30,323 bases of DNA from a virus. The stretch is taken from positions 1 to 30,323 of the IMG/VR virus record IMGVR_UViG_3300049734_000591. One strand, given 5' to 3'. Below are positions 14,185 through 21,994 of the stretch, in pieces. The number at the start of each line of letters is the position of its first letter. Positions within the stretch are counted from its first letter, which is position 1. The notes under the pieces are model-generated. The model searched no databases. It worked only from the letters and a program-made list of their open reading frames with translations, and was not told the origin of the DNA. Made by a program: the position numbers and the translations under genes.

Positions 14185-14589
14185 ATGCCGAGCTTTACGG
14201 ATCGTTTGAGCGAACGCCAGGAGGCGATGCGCGAACGCCAGGAGGCCCGTCTCGAGCGCACACGTCTGTGGCCGCCGGTGAAGCGCGCGCCGCCGCCGGT
14301 TCCTGACCGCCCCGGGTTACGGTCGCGTTTTGTTCCCTCGACTGAGGAAGAAAAACAAGACCGGCCTGTTCCACGTGAAACCTTCATCGTCCGTCCCTGG
14401 CCGCCGCTGCTCGATATCGACATGGCAGCGGCATATGCCGGCGTGAGCCGCACAACCATCAAAGAGTGGCACCAGAGCGGGCAGCTGCGGGCGCATGTCC
14501 TGCCCGGCATCCGCGGCCGCCGCGACCTCGATAAAGTCGTCTTCGAGCGGCGCGCGCTCGATCGATTCCTTGGCTTGAGAAGCGAATAA
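14185..14589 (+). CDS. Excisionase-like HTH protein
   Basis: 134 residues, ATG start with CGGAG upstream. The N-terminal third is highly charged with an R-Q-E-A repeat, then a proline-rich linker. Residues ~76-134 form a MerR/HTH_17-type DNA-binding domain (L-L-D-I-D-M-A-A-A-Y-A-G-V-S-R-T-T-I-K-E-W-H-Q-S-G-Q-L), the fold of many excisionases. It converges on the integrase gene with a bidirectional terminator between. A role in excision or in control of integration is inferred from fold and position. Confidence 0.55.
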   Translation: MPSFTDRLSERQEAMRERQEARLERTRLWPPVKRAPPPVPDRPGLRSRFVPSTEEEKQDRPVPRETFIVRPWPPLLDIDMAAAYAGVSRTTIKEWHQSGQLRAHVLPGIRGRRDLDKVVFERRALDRFLGLRSE

Positions 14590-14602
14590 TGCCGCAGGGC
14601 GT

Positions 14603-14624
14603 TTTTGCTAGCGTTTTGCTAGCG
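14603..14624. repeat. Tandem 11-bp repeats with further GCTAGCG copies
   Basis: TTTTGCTAGCG occurs twice in tandem (14603-14613, 14614-14624). TTTGCTAGCGA recurs at 14810-14820 and an inverted CCTCGCTAG at 14769-14777, overlapping the integrase stop. The first and last groups flank the terminator. Such a cluster at an integrase 3' end could be Int arm-type or excisionase sites in attP. Confidence 0.55.
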
Positions 14625-14715
14625 AGGGGTATCCGATTATGGCTGTCGATGACGTCCGGATGCCGGCGGGCTCGGCGGGAAGTGGCTGTAACGGCAATGA
14701 GATCCGTAGTCCGGA

Positions 14716-14752
14716 AAAACCGGCATTGGGCTACGTCCCCGCTGCCGGTTTT
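14716..14752. terminator. Bidirectional intrinsic terminator
   Basis: AAAACCGGCA (14716-14725) and TGCCGGTTTT (14743-14752) form a perfect 10-bp inverted repeat with a 17-base loop. A CCGGCA stem core followed by a T-run is present on both strands. It sits between the convergent excisionase-like and integrase genes. Confidence 0.75.
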
Positions 14753-14773
14753 CATCATAGCGCTGATTCCTCG

Positions 14774-15832
14774 CTAGTTACACGCCGCGTTTTGGCGCGC
14801 TGCTATCAATTTGCTAGCGATTTCGCGGTCGCTGGCGGAAACGATCCGGTAGCGGTGGAACATCGCCTCCGTCTCGTGGCCCACCCAGCGCATGATCAAT
14901 GTCCGCGGCCAGCCGGCCAGTTCGAGGTTGCGCGCGGCCGAACGCCGCAGGTCGTGGAAAATCCGGCCCGGGCAGCCGGCCTCGGTACAGGCGTTGATCC
15001 ACGGACCGCGGAAGCTGACGAGCGGCACGACCTGCCGCTTCGTCTTCAGGCGGCGCGCAAACACCCATGGCACGAGGATCCCTTCGGCCAGCCATGCCTC
15101 GTGCTGGGTTTTCTGCTGGGCGAGCAAGGCCCGCAGGCCCGGCGCCACGTCCATCGGGAAGCACCGCGGCAGCTCCGTTTTCGACGTCCACAGGCGGATC
15201 TCGCCGGCGGCGAAATCGATGGCCGACCACTCGAGGCCAAGCACTTCGGCGCGGCGCCAGCCGGTGTAATAGCCGAACCAAACGGCCGGCCGGACGTGTT
15301 CCGGCAGTTCGGCGGTGACAGCCGCGACCTCGGCGTCGTCGAAAAAGCCCTGGCGCGGCGGCGCCGGGCGCAGGCCTTCAAAGGGGACCGGCTGGAATTC
15401 GCCGAGCCGCAACGCCCGCTCGACGGTCGCGATCTCGTGCATAATGGTTTTATTAGCGATGCCCGCCCGCTGCCGCTCCTCGGCGTAGTCGATCAGGTCG
15501 GTCTTCACCAGGTGGTCGGCGCGGATGGGACCGAACCACGGCCGCAGGCGCCGCAGCCGGCTTTCGAGGTTCTTCAGCGTCCGATAGCCGGACACCTTGT
15601 AGTCCTTGACGACGAGATCGAAGAGCTCGTCCATCGGTTTGCTGGACAGCGAGCGGCCGCGATCGAGCGAGGCCTCGAGCTGCCGGAGTTGAAATTTCGC
15701 TTCGGGCGGCGGCAGCGGCTGGCCGTTTTTCGATCGGCCATCGTGCCGGACTTCGGTGGTGCGGAACTTCTGTTTTCCGCGAAACCGCCAGATCAGGTGC
15801 CAGGTGTTTCCACGCAGTTTCAAAGATGCCAT
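14774..15832 (-). CDS. int: Tyrosine recombinase (phage integrase)
   Basis: 352 residues, ATG start with GAAGGAGGG upstream. The N-terminal part is basic and probably the arm/core-binding region. The catalytic set is complete: R193 (G-W-R-R-A-E-V-L-G-L), K218 (T-S-K-T), H293-x2-R296 (F-H-D-L-R-R-S-A-A), H319 (V-G-H-E) and Y328 (H-R-Y). This is the usual full-length temperate-phage integrase. It lies between early and replication genes, not at an edge of the window. Confidence 0.9.
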   Translation of the reverse strand: MASLKLRGNTWHLIWRFRGKQKFRTTEVRHDGRSKNGQPLPPPEAKFQLRQLEASLDRGRSLSSKPMDELFDLVVKDYKVSGYRTLKNLESRLRRLRPWFGPIRADHLVKTDLIDYAEERQRAGIANKTIMHEIATVERALRLGEFQPVPFEGLRPAPPRQGFFDDAEVAAVTAELPEHVRPAVWFGYYTGWRRAEVLGLEWSAIDFAAGEIRLWTSKTELPRCFPMDVAPGLRALLAQQKTQHEAWLAEGILVPWVFARRLKTKRQVVPLVSFRGPWINACTEAGCPGRIFHDLRRSAARNLELAGWPRTLIMRWVGHETEAMFHRYRIVSASDREIASKLIAARQNAACN

Positions 15833-15870
15833 GCTGGGCGCCCTCCTTCGGCGCCGGTGTGGTCAGGCCT

Positions 15871-15892
15871 GCGGGACGTTTCCCCGTCCCGC
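15871..15892. promoter_or_regulatory. Hairpin in the integrase leader
   Basis: GCGGGACG (15871-15878) and CGTCCCGC (15885-15892) form a perfect 8-bp GC-rich inverted repeat with a six-base loop. It lies in the transcribed leader of int, about 40 bases upstream of its start, in an otherwise GC-rich stretch. No T-run follows, so it is not a terminator. It could affect translation or act as a binding site. Confidence 0.4.
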
Positions 15893-16019
15893 TCGGCCGC
15901 CTGCAATTCTAATATAAAACTAAAAGAATTATTATTATTCCCTGCTGCTCTCCGCAGGGTCTCCGGCCATCCGGTTGCGGTGTCCCGACGGTTTCCGCGG
16001 CCGGGTGGTTTCTGGCGCA

Positions 16020-16058
16020 CGCCGGCCGTTGCCCTGCCAGCGCGGCCGGCGCTTTTTT
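16020..16058 (+). terminator. Intrinsic terminator, + strand
   Basis: CGCCGGCC (16020-16027) and GGCCGGCG (16044-16051) form an 8-bp GC stem with a 16-base loop, followed by a T6 run (16053-16058). It would stop + strand transcripts that are antisense to int, or attenuate reading into the HTH gene at 16089. Confidence 0.65.
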
Positions 16059-16088
16059 GGAAATGAAACCTGGAAAGTGGAGGATGCA

Positions 16089-16520
16089 ATGGAGTTGGTA
16101 ACGCAAAAAGAGTATGCCGCCCATTACAAGATTTCCCCGCCTACGGTAAGACGACGCGAACGGGCCGGGATAATAAAACCGGCCGGAAAGGCCGGGAAGA
16201 AAAAACTATACGACCGACACCAGCCGCCATGTGTGCCCAGTGGCCCAACGCAAAATGACGCGGATTTATTGGACTCCGTTCTGCCATACATGGCTGGCCG
16301 GTTTGGCTGTCAGGCCTTTACATTAGGTGAACTTCTGAATTGCCCGGTGGCCTTGCAGTTGTTTGCCGGATATACACCGGCCAATGTGGCCATGGTTTTG
16401 GATCGGGCCGCCGTCACCGTCGTCCATTACGAAAGGACTGTTTCCGTAAGCGTGTGTTGTGTCGGAATGAATACATGGCAGATTGTCCCGGCGCCCGCTA
16501 TATCAGGGCCATCGGCCTAA
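16089..16520 (+). CDS. HTH protein, C-terminus possibly frameshifted
   Basis: 143 residues from the ATG at 16089, with GTGGAGG six to seven bases upstream. The N-terminal ~45 residues look like an HTH domain (Q-K-E-Y-A-A-H-Y-K-I-S-P-P-T-V-R-R-R-E-R-A-G). A hydrophobic helical segment follows (LLDSVLPYMAGRF, then CPVALQLFAGYTPANVAMVL). From about residue 115 the reading becomes unusual, while the frame shifted by one base gives a plausible continuation. A frameshift near 16425 is therefore suspected. The HTH suggests a regulator or excisionase-like role. It precedes the replication block. Confidence 0.45.
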   Translation: MELVTQKEYAAHYKISPPTVRRRERAGIIKPAGKAGKKKLYDRHQPPCVPSGPTQNDADLLDSVLPYMAGRFGCQAFTLGELLNCPVALQLFAGYTPANVAMVLDRAAVTVVHYERTVSVSVCCVGMNTWQIVPAPAISGPSA

Positions 16521-16636
16521 CGGAAAGCAAACGTGAAGCCTTGGCGTTTGCCGAACAGTGGCGTGATAGTCCGGCAGTGTACTTAGCCCTCGAGGCGGAA
16601 ATTGAAACCGGTGCCATAACCGGTGATCGAACATGA
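16475..16636 (+). CDS. Small protein or frameshifted C-terminal extension
   Basis: Frame beginning MADCPGARYIRAIG and ending T-G-A-I-T-G-D-R-T, 53 residues if started at 16475. The segment A-I-G-L-T-E-S-K-R-E-A-L-A-F-A-E-Q-W-R-D looks like a genuine helical domain. It is one base out of frame relative to the HTH gene at 16089 and overlaps its end. It could be an independent short gene with weak GGAA upstream, or the true C-terminus of that gene after a frameshift. Confidence 0.35.
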   Translation: MADCPGARYIRAIGLTESKREALAFAEQWRDSPAVYLALEAEIETGAITGDRT

Positions 16637-16712
16637 TCGGTTGTGACCCACATTGGCTCTCGATGGAGTACGCAACTACCAACTACGATTTCTGGTGGAG
16701 GCTACTTCCCCA

Positions 16713-17045
16713 ATGAAATTCAACGAAGATGATTTTCAGGCGTATTTCCAGCGGTTGATGCAGAACCCGGTTCACCGGAAAGCTTATTTGGCAAGCCGCG
16801 CCTGGCAGATACGGCGGCAGGCTCTGGCCCTACGTTCGAATGGTAAGTGTGAACGTTGCGGCTTTGGCCGGTATCAGGTGGCACACCATTTGACCTATCT
16901 ACACTTCGGCGCCGAATACCTGACCGAACTACAGGCCATTTGTTGGGACTGCCATAAGTACCTGCACGCGAAATCGAACTACGATCCTTGCAAGGATCGG
17001 CCGATTGACCTTCAACGTGTCCTGGACTTCGAACAGGCAAAATAA
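16713..17045 (+). CDS. HNH-type zinc protein, paralogue A
   Basis: 110 residues from ATG 16713, with GGTGGAGG upstream. A longer TTG-start reading to 16653 is not needed. The core has C-E-R-C (~46-49), H-H-L-T-Y (~58-62), and C-W-D-C-H-K-Y-L-H (~78-86), the two Cys pairs and HH...CH layout of HNH nucleases. The expected central Asn is Ala (F-G-A-E). It is about 54% identical by eye (37 of 68 aligned positions) to the gene at 18535, on the other side of the replication genes. Whether it cleaves DNA is uncertain. Confidence 0.6.
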   Translation: MKFNEDDFQAYFQRLMQNPVHRKAYLASRAWQIRRQALALRSNGKCERCGFGRYQVAHHLTYLHFGAEYLTELQAICWDCHKYLHAKSNYDPCKDRPIDLQRVLDFEQAK

Positions 17046-17080
17046 ACAAGAAAAAGCCTTGGCGGAGATTTGAAAACACC

Positions 17081-17899
<819 letters not shown>

Positions 17900-18534
17900 A
17901 TGCCCGATATGCCAGGCCACCGGCTGGGTCCGCATCGTGGTCGACAAGATGGAATGCGTCAGCCGGTGCCAGTGCCAGAAAAATAAGATTCTCGATCGAA
18001 AACTCTCGGTCATTCCCTCGCGATATCGCGATGCGCATTTCGGGAACTACAAACCGATCGATGACGTCGAGGGCAAAGCCCTCGAGAAACTTTCGAGCGA
18101 TACATTCGGGAGTTTCTTTCTCTATGGCGATTATGGGCGCGGCAAAACGCACCTGCTGATCGCGCAATATCGGAGAGTCGCCAAACTGGATCGGCCGGCA
18201 ATGTTGTTCACGATGGCCGAATTGTTGTGCGAATTGCGTCGAGTCGAATTCGCGCGATTCGGGACGATGGCCGATTCCGAATACGTGTCGCTTGTCATCG
18301 ATCGCGTGAAATATAGCGAACGCTTTCACCTGTTTCTCGACGACATCGACAAATTCAAAGTCACCGAATTCAAATTCGAGGTGTTGTTCGATCTGCTGGA
18401 TACGATCTGGAAACGCAAGTTGCAGTTAACCGTAACGAGCAATTATAGCCTGACCGATCTCATCGAACAGGAACGTTTGCATCCAGCCATTGTGCGGCGG
18501 ATTGATGATATCTGCCAGGCTGTGGAGGTCTGAA

Positions 18535-18987
18535 ATGCCCGACAACTTCGATTACAAGCGATATCTGGCGAGCCGGGAATGGGCTCAACGGAAGGAAGCG
18601 CTTCGGAAACGATCCGGTGGTTTTTGCGAGCGCTGTCTGTGGGGAGAATATGAAAGCACGCATCACCTGACCTACGCCAACATCGGCAACGAACCGCTAG
18701 AGGACTTACTGGCTGTTTGCCATGCGTGCCATGAATATCTTTCTGCCAAAACCGATCGTGATCCTCGCGGTGATCTGATGTTATGGATCATTCTCGGGCC
18801 CCACTTTTCGACAGCCGATCGACGTCGATGGGAACGATTTAAAAACGGAATCAATTCAGGCCGAGGCCTTGTCATAGGAGCTTTGAATCGATATGGCCAG
18901 CCGAGTTTGGCATTTGACGTCTCGGCGTTTTTCTCTTCTTCGAAGTTGAATGATTCGCTGGGACTGAGTGCGGGCCTGATTGCATGA
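18535..18987 (+). CDS. HNH-type zinc protein, paralogue B
   Basis: 150 residues, ATG start after a one-base gap. The core has C-E-R-C, H-H-L-T-Y, G-N-E, then C-H-A-C-H: both Cys pairs, HH and the central Asn (N in G-N-E) are present, unlike paralogue A at 16713. A C-terminal extension of ~70 residues follows (hydrophobic helix and polar segment). It probably is an HNH-type nuclease or an inactive relative. The two copies bracket the replication genes. Confidence 0.6.
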   Translation: MPDNFDYKRYLASREWAQRKEALRKRSGGFCERCLWGEYESTHHLTYANIGNEPLEDLLAVCHACHEYLSAKTDRDPRGDLMLWIILGPHFSTADRRRWERFKNGINSGRGLVIGALNRYGQPSLAFDVSAFFSSSKLNDSLGLSAGLIA

Positions 18988-19061
18988 ATTCCACCAATTT
19001 GTTGCGCGGCCGCGCGCTCAAACTCGTTTCGCTCGATTTACTGGAGGATTCACAAACATGA
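18984..19061 (+). CDS. Possible 25-residue coupled peptide
   Basis: ATG (18984) overlaps the previous TGA (ATGA) and its own TGA overlaps the ATG at 19058. Perfect overlap on both sides matches the other gene junctions here. Product is short and basic-hydrophobic (M-N-S-T-N-L-L-R-G-R). It may simply be the leader of the next gene, which has its own GGAGG. Confidence 0.3.
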   Translation: MNSTNLLRGRALKLVSLDLLEDSQT

Positions 19062-19195
19062 CGGTGACCACGATTCTGCTCATTCTGGCGCTCGGCTCGC
19101 TTGGCCTCGCGGCGGTGGGCCAGGCGGAAGTGCGGCGGGTGAATCTCGTCGCGCTCGGGTTGTTTTTCTGGCTGCTGTCGGAGGTGCTGCGATAA
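19058..19195 (+). CDS. 45-residue two-helix membrane protein
   Basis: ATG at 19058 with GGAGG upstream. Two hydrophobic segments (TTILLILALGSLGLAA and LVALGLFFWLLSEVL) separated by a short polar loop with charged residues. Small membrane proteins at this place in phages can be holins or host-interference proteins; neither can be shown here. Its TAA overlaps the next ATG by one base. Confidence 0.45.
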   Translation: MTVTTILLILALGSLGLAAVGQAEVRRVNLVALGLFFWLLSEVLR

Positions 19196-19371
19196 TGCGC
19201 GAATTCATTTTCTTCGGCCAGGGCTTGCGCTGGCACCTGGCCAATGGCCATGTCACCGTCTGCGGGATCGCGATCCGCAGCGGCACGTTGCAGCGCGTCG
19301 TGAAGTCGGCCGGCTATCCCGAGCCGATGTGCCAGACGTGCGCCGAGCGCGACCGGGAGCAGGCGGCATGA
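19195..19371 (+). CDS. 58-residue zinc-binding protein
   Basis: ATG start overlapping the previous TAA by one base. A compact fold with H-x6-7-C and then C-Q-T-C (~46-49) suggests a zinc site. Ends with an acidic/charged tail. Followed by ATGA overlap with the VRR-NUC gene. Function unknown. Confidence 0.45.
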   Translation: MREFIFFGQGLRWHLANGHVTVCGIAIRSGTLQRVVKSAGYPEPMCQTCAERDREQAA

Positions 19372-19817
19372 AACGCCAGCGCGCTACAGCCGTCGAGATC
19401 GAGCGGTCCCTCTACGGCCGCATCGGCAAGTCGAACTACGACGGCGAGACGCAGCTGATGAAAAGCGTGCTCGAGTACCTGCGCCTGGTGATCGGCATCC
19501 CGGCCTTCCGCCGCAACGTCGGAACGCGCGAATACCTCGACGAACAAGGGAAAGTACGGCTGGTGCAATTCAACGAAGCCGGCATGTCGGATATCTGGGC
19601 CATCGTGTCGGGTTCCGGCGTGCACGTCGAGATCGAACTGAAGATCGGCCACGGCGCCCGCGCCCAGCCGACGGAAACCCAGCGCGCCTGGCTCGAGGAA
19701 ATGCGCCAGGCCGGCGCCATTGCGCTCTGCGTGACGTCGCTCGATCAACTGGTGCGGGAACTCGAGGCGGAATTCGTGAAGCGCGGCTGGACGTGGAAGG
19801 CGGGGTGGCGGCTGTGA
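19368..19817 (+). CDS. VRR-NUC nuclease
   Basis: 149 residues, ATG start (ATGA overlap). The fold pattern G-M-S-D75, then H-V-E-I-E90-L-K92 (the E-x-K of a PD-(D/E)XK core), then T-E-T-Q105-R-A-W-L-E-E-M and a following A-G-A-I-A-L-C-V-T-S strand fit VRR-NUC nucleases. These are often phage Holliday-junction or flap nucleases. It stands apart from the Cas4/RecB-like gene, so the phage has two nucleases of this superfamily. Confidence 0.65.
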   Translation: MKRQRATAVEIERSLYGRIGKSNYDGETQLMKSVLEYLRLVIGIPAFRRNVGTREYLDEQGKVRLVQFNEAGMSDIWAIVSGSGVHVEIELKIGHGARAQPTETQRAWLEEMRQAGAIALCVTSLDQLVRELEAEFVKRGWTWKAGWRL

Positions 19818-19891
19818 CGATCGCCGTTATTCTGCTGTTTGCCATCCTCGGCATTTTCGCGGCCGTGTCCATGTTGCGCGGCATGCGGTGA
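19814..19891 (+). CDS. 25-residue single-helix membrane peptide
   Basis: GTG start overlapping the VRR-NUC stop (GTGA), ending TGA at 19889-19891. One hydrophobic segment (AVILLFAILGIFAAVSM) with a basic end (R-G-M-R). Tiny single-pass membrane peptide; function unknown. Confidence 0.4.
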   Translation: MTIAVILLFAILGIFAAVSMLRGMR

Positions 19892-19911
19892 GGGGGCTTT
19901 GCCGATTTCCC

Positions 19912-19940
19912 TTGCACTGAAGCTATACAGCGTGTACACT
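19912..19940 (+). promoter_or_regulatory. Internal promoter, + strand
   Basis: TTGCAC (19912-19917), 17-base spacer, TACACT (19935-19940). A GTGTACAC palindrome (19932-19939) overlaps the -10. It would drive the run of small membrane genes from 20004 onward. Confidence 0.5.
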
Positions 19941-20003
19941 GCCTTTATCGCAATGACGCGATACCGATTCCGCGCCGCGCGCGGCCCGAAAGGAAGAAAG
20001 ACA

Positions 20004-20207
20004 GTGAAAACCGGATACGCCAAATTAACAGCGACGACTCAGCATTTTTTGAACACCTGCCCGGCAGTGAAGTCCTGGACTGCCTCCGACGACGAGGAAA
20101 CCGCCACATTCATCTACGACGAAATGATCGAAGTTCCACTCGTGCCGGAAGGCGTGGACTTCGCGGACGACGACGTAAGCGACACGATGGTTGGAGGCCA
20201 GGCGTGA
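20004..20207 (+). CDS. Hypothetical acidic protein (GTG start)
   Basis: 67 residues from GTG 20004, preceded by AGGAAGAAAGACA. An ATG at 19953 in the same frame is an alternative but would sit only ~10 bases after the promoter. Acidic C-terminal half (D-D-E-E-T-A-T, then D-F-A-D-D-D). No membrane segment or zinc site. Function unknown. Followed by a GTGA junction. Confidence 0.4.
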   Translation: MKTGYAKLTATTQHFLNTCPAVKSWTASDDEETATFIYDEMIEVPLVPEGVDFADDDVSDTMVGGQA

Positions 20208-20410
20208 CCAACGAGCAATTATTTCTCGCTATCGGCATTCCCGTGGTTTTTTATCTCGGGTTGATGCTGGTGCTGCTGGTCTTCTACATCCATGAGCGAT
20301 TCCGCACGCTTGATCGTCGTCTTTGCGACATGCGCGCGGATTGGCGCGTGGAATTGAAATACGCGGAGGACGGCCTTACCGCCCGCCTGAAGCGCCTCGA
20401 GCAGCGCTGA
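20204..20410 (+). CDS. Membrane protein with coiled tail
   Basis: 68 residues, GTG start. One transmembrane helix (LAIGIPVVFYLGLMLVLLVFY) near the N-terminus, then a charged helical tail with Arg/Leu/Glu heptads. First of three successive one-helix plus coiled-coil proteins. Role in lysis, DNA injection or superinfection exclusion cannot be decided. Confidence 0.45.
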   Translation: MTNEQLFLAIGIPVVFYLGLMLVLLVFYIHERFRTLDRRLCDMRADWRVELKYAEDGLTARLKRLEQR

Positions 20411-20646
20411 TGAACTGGCAACTCACGCTTTCGGTATTTCTTGGCACACTGCCGCTGCTCGGCATCATGGCGTGGAACCTGATGGACGTTAAGGCGCTGC
20501 GTGCGGAAATGCGCAGCGAGTTCCAGCAGATCCGCAGCGAGCTGCAGCAGATCCGCAATGAACTGCTGCAGATTCGCAATGAACTGGCGCTGCTCCGCGA
20601 ACGGGTCGCGATTCTCGAAGAGCGCGATCGGCAGCATCAGGGGTGA
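20410..20646 (+). CDS. Membrane-anchored coiled-coil protein
   Basis: 78 residues, ATG start overlapping the previous TGA by one base. A hydrophobic N-terminus (LTLSVFLGTLPLLGIMAW) anchors a Q-I-R-x-E-L heptad coiled coil (about 35-65) encoded by 21-bp direct repeats. Spanin or holin-associated roles are possible, but no lysin is near. The heptad repeat is the notable feature. Confidence 0.45.
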   Translation: MNWQLTLSVFLGTLPLLGIMAWNLMDVKALRAEMRSEFQQIRSELQQIRNELLQIRNELALLRERVAILEERDRQHQG

Positions 20647-20668
20647 GAGTGAATTCAGAGGAATGACA

Positions 20669-20866
20669 ATGAGCGTCCTGATCGAAGAACTCTACGATGC
20701 GCTGAAGGAAGCCGGTGCCAGCGACGAGAAGGCCCGGGCGGCCAGCCGCGCGGTGGCGAAATACGAAAGTGAGATCGGCAGCATTCAGGCCACCCAGCGC
20801 CTGCACAGCTGGATGCTCGGCACGCTGCTGGCGCTGACGATCGCGATCCTTTTCCGGGTGTTCTAA
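20669..20866 (+). CDS. Tail-anchored helical protein
   Basis: 65 residues from ATG 20669 (AGAGGA is well placed for this start and too close for the ATG at 20663). An amphipathic N-terminal helix (ELYDALKEAGASDEKARAASRAVAKYE) precedes a C-terminal membrane segment (WMLGTLLALTIAILFRVF). The layout recalls DUF1640-type coiled-coil plus membrane-tail proteins found near phage replication genes. Confidence 0.5.
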   Translation: MSVLIEELYDALKEAGASDEKARAASRAVAKYESEIGSIQATQRLHSWMLGTLLALTIAILFRVF

Positions 20867-20870
20867 GCCA

Positions 20871-21071
20871 ATGGCCAGCCGATACCGCGAAGACAAAGCC
20901 GTCAAAGCCGTGGCGTGCCCCGATTGCGGCGCACCGCGCGGAATCCTGTGCAATCGTAAAAAAGAACACAACGTGAAAGGCCGGCTTTTCATTTGCAAGG
21001 GCCGCCTGGTCGCGTGGCAGATGATCCGCGACGGAGAAATTCAGGATGCCGCAACAACAGCCACACGCTGA
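20871..21071 (+). CDS. Zinc-knuckle protein
   Basis: 66 residues, ATG start. C-P-D-C (~16-19) with R-G-I-L-C (~27) and a later H (~33) and C (~42) form a zinc-ribbon pattern I recognise from small phage proteins (CPxCxAxxGxxC). Basic overall. It overlaps the next HTH gene by 26 bases. Confidence 0.5.
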   Translation: MASRYREDKAVKAVACPDCGAPRGILCNRKKEHNVKGRLFICKGRLVAWQMIRDGEIQDAATTATR

Positions 21072-21240
21072 CTACCGCGCGCTGCGCGAAGCGCTCGGCA
21101 CGCAGGAAGACGTCGCCCGGCGGCTCGGCGTCTCGGCCAACACCGTCGCACGGCGCGAGCGCGGTGAAGTGGCGCTGACGCGCGAGATGCTGCTCGCGAT
21201 CCGGCATCTGTCGTGTACGAATTTCAAGGAGGAAAAATGA
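21046..21240 (+). CDS. HTH regulator
   Basis: 64 residues. An XRE-like HTH (Y-R-A-L-R-E-A-L-G-T-Q-E-D-V-A-R-R-L-G-V-S-A-N-T-V-A-R-R-E-R-G-E) spans most of the protein. A short tail follows. It may control the late genes downstream. Start ATG inside the preceding gene with GGAG upstream. Confidence 0.6.
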   Translation: MPQQQPHADYRALREALGTQEDVARRLGVSANTVARRERGEVALTREMLLAIRHLSCTNFKEEK

Positions 21241-21653
21241 ATCCATTGACGAAGCAAGTGGCGTTGGGAGTGTTTATCGGCGGGCTGGCATTGCTGCTGT
21301 TGGTGGCCGGCGTCGTGACCGGCTATCAGCGGCTGACGGAATATCAGCAGGAACAGAAAGAGATCGAGATGAAGACCAGCGTATTCCGCAGCGACGCCGC
21401 TGTCGTGTACGAGCTCATATCGGATTACGACAAGAGCCCGCCGAGCCAATTCCCCGAACTTCAGGAGAACTATTTAGACAACAGACTGGATCTGTTAGGC
21501 GAAGCGGCGCAGACCGATGTGGAACACAACATCCTCGCCGTACTGCACAATTACCAGCATGAACTCGCCATGCGGCGCATTGCCGGCGTGGCGGATACGC
21601 CGGACCTGCCGAAAGCGCGTGCGGATGCGCAGGCGGTCTTCGCGAAGCAATGA
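21237..21653 (+). CDS. Membrane-anchored hypothetical protein
   Basis: 138 residues from ATG 21237 (AGGAGG upstream, ATGA overlap). A strong N-terminal transmembrane helix (VALGVFIGGLALLLLVAGVV) precedes a soluble, mostly helical, charged C-terminal domain. No known family. The strong ribosome site suggests good expression. Confidence 0.5.
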   Translation: MNPLTKQVALGVFIGGLALLLLVAGVVTGYQRLTEYQQEQKEIEMKTSVFRSDAAVVYELISDYDKSPPSQFPELQENYLDNRLDLLGEAAQTDVEHNILAVLHNYQHELAMRRIAGVADTPDLPKARADAQAVFAKQ

Positions 21654-21994
21654 CCTCCGGTGAATACAACCCGGACCTCGGCTGGCTCATGCATGACAAG
21701 TACCGCCGTGACGGGATGCCCTATCCTAAGACGCAGGAAGGCCTGCTCGAGTGGACACGCGATTACGGGGATCATGCCAACAGGATCGTGCGGCAGGATA
21801 CACTGCCGAACGGTTACTTTGTGTCGACGGTCTGGCTCGGCCTCGATCACGGCTGGGGCAAGGGTCTGCCGCTGATCTTCGAGACGATGGTGTTTCCGCC
21901 GGATTCGCGCCAGGATGAATACTGCGAACGGTACGCGACCGAAGCCGAGGAGATCATCGGGCATCGGCATGCCGTGGATCTCTACAGCACATGA
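21650..21994 (+). CDS. Conserved phage hypothetical protein
   Basis: 114 residues, ATG start (ATGA overlap). Pattern T-V-W-L-G-L-D-H-G-W-G, then P-L-I-F-E-T-M-V-F and E-Y-C-E-R-Y-A-T-E-A-E is one I recognise in short phage proteins of unknown function. It follows the membrane-anchored gene and precedes a small Cys-containing gene. Confidence 0.55.
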   Translation: MTSGEYNPDLGWLMHDKYRRDGMPYPKTQEGLLEWTRDYGDHANRIVRQDTLPNGYFVSTVWLGLDHGWGKGLPLIFETMVFPPDSRQDEYCERYATEAEEIIGHRHAVDLYST

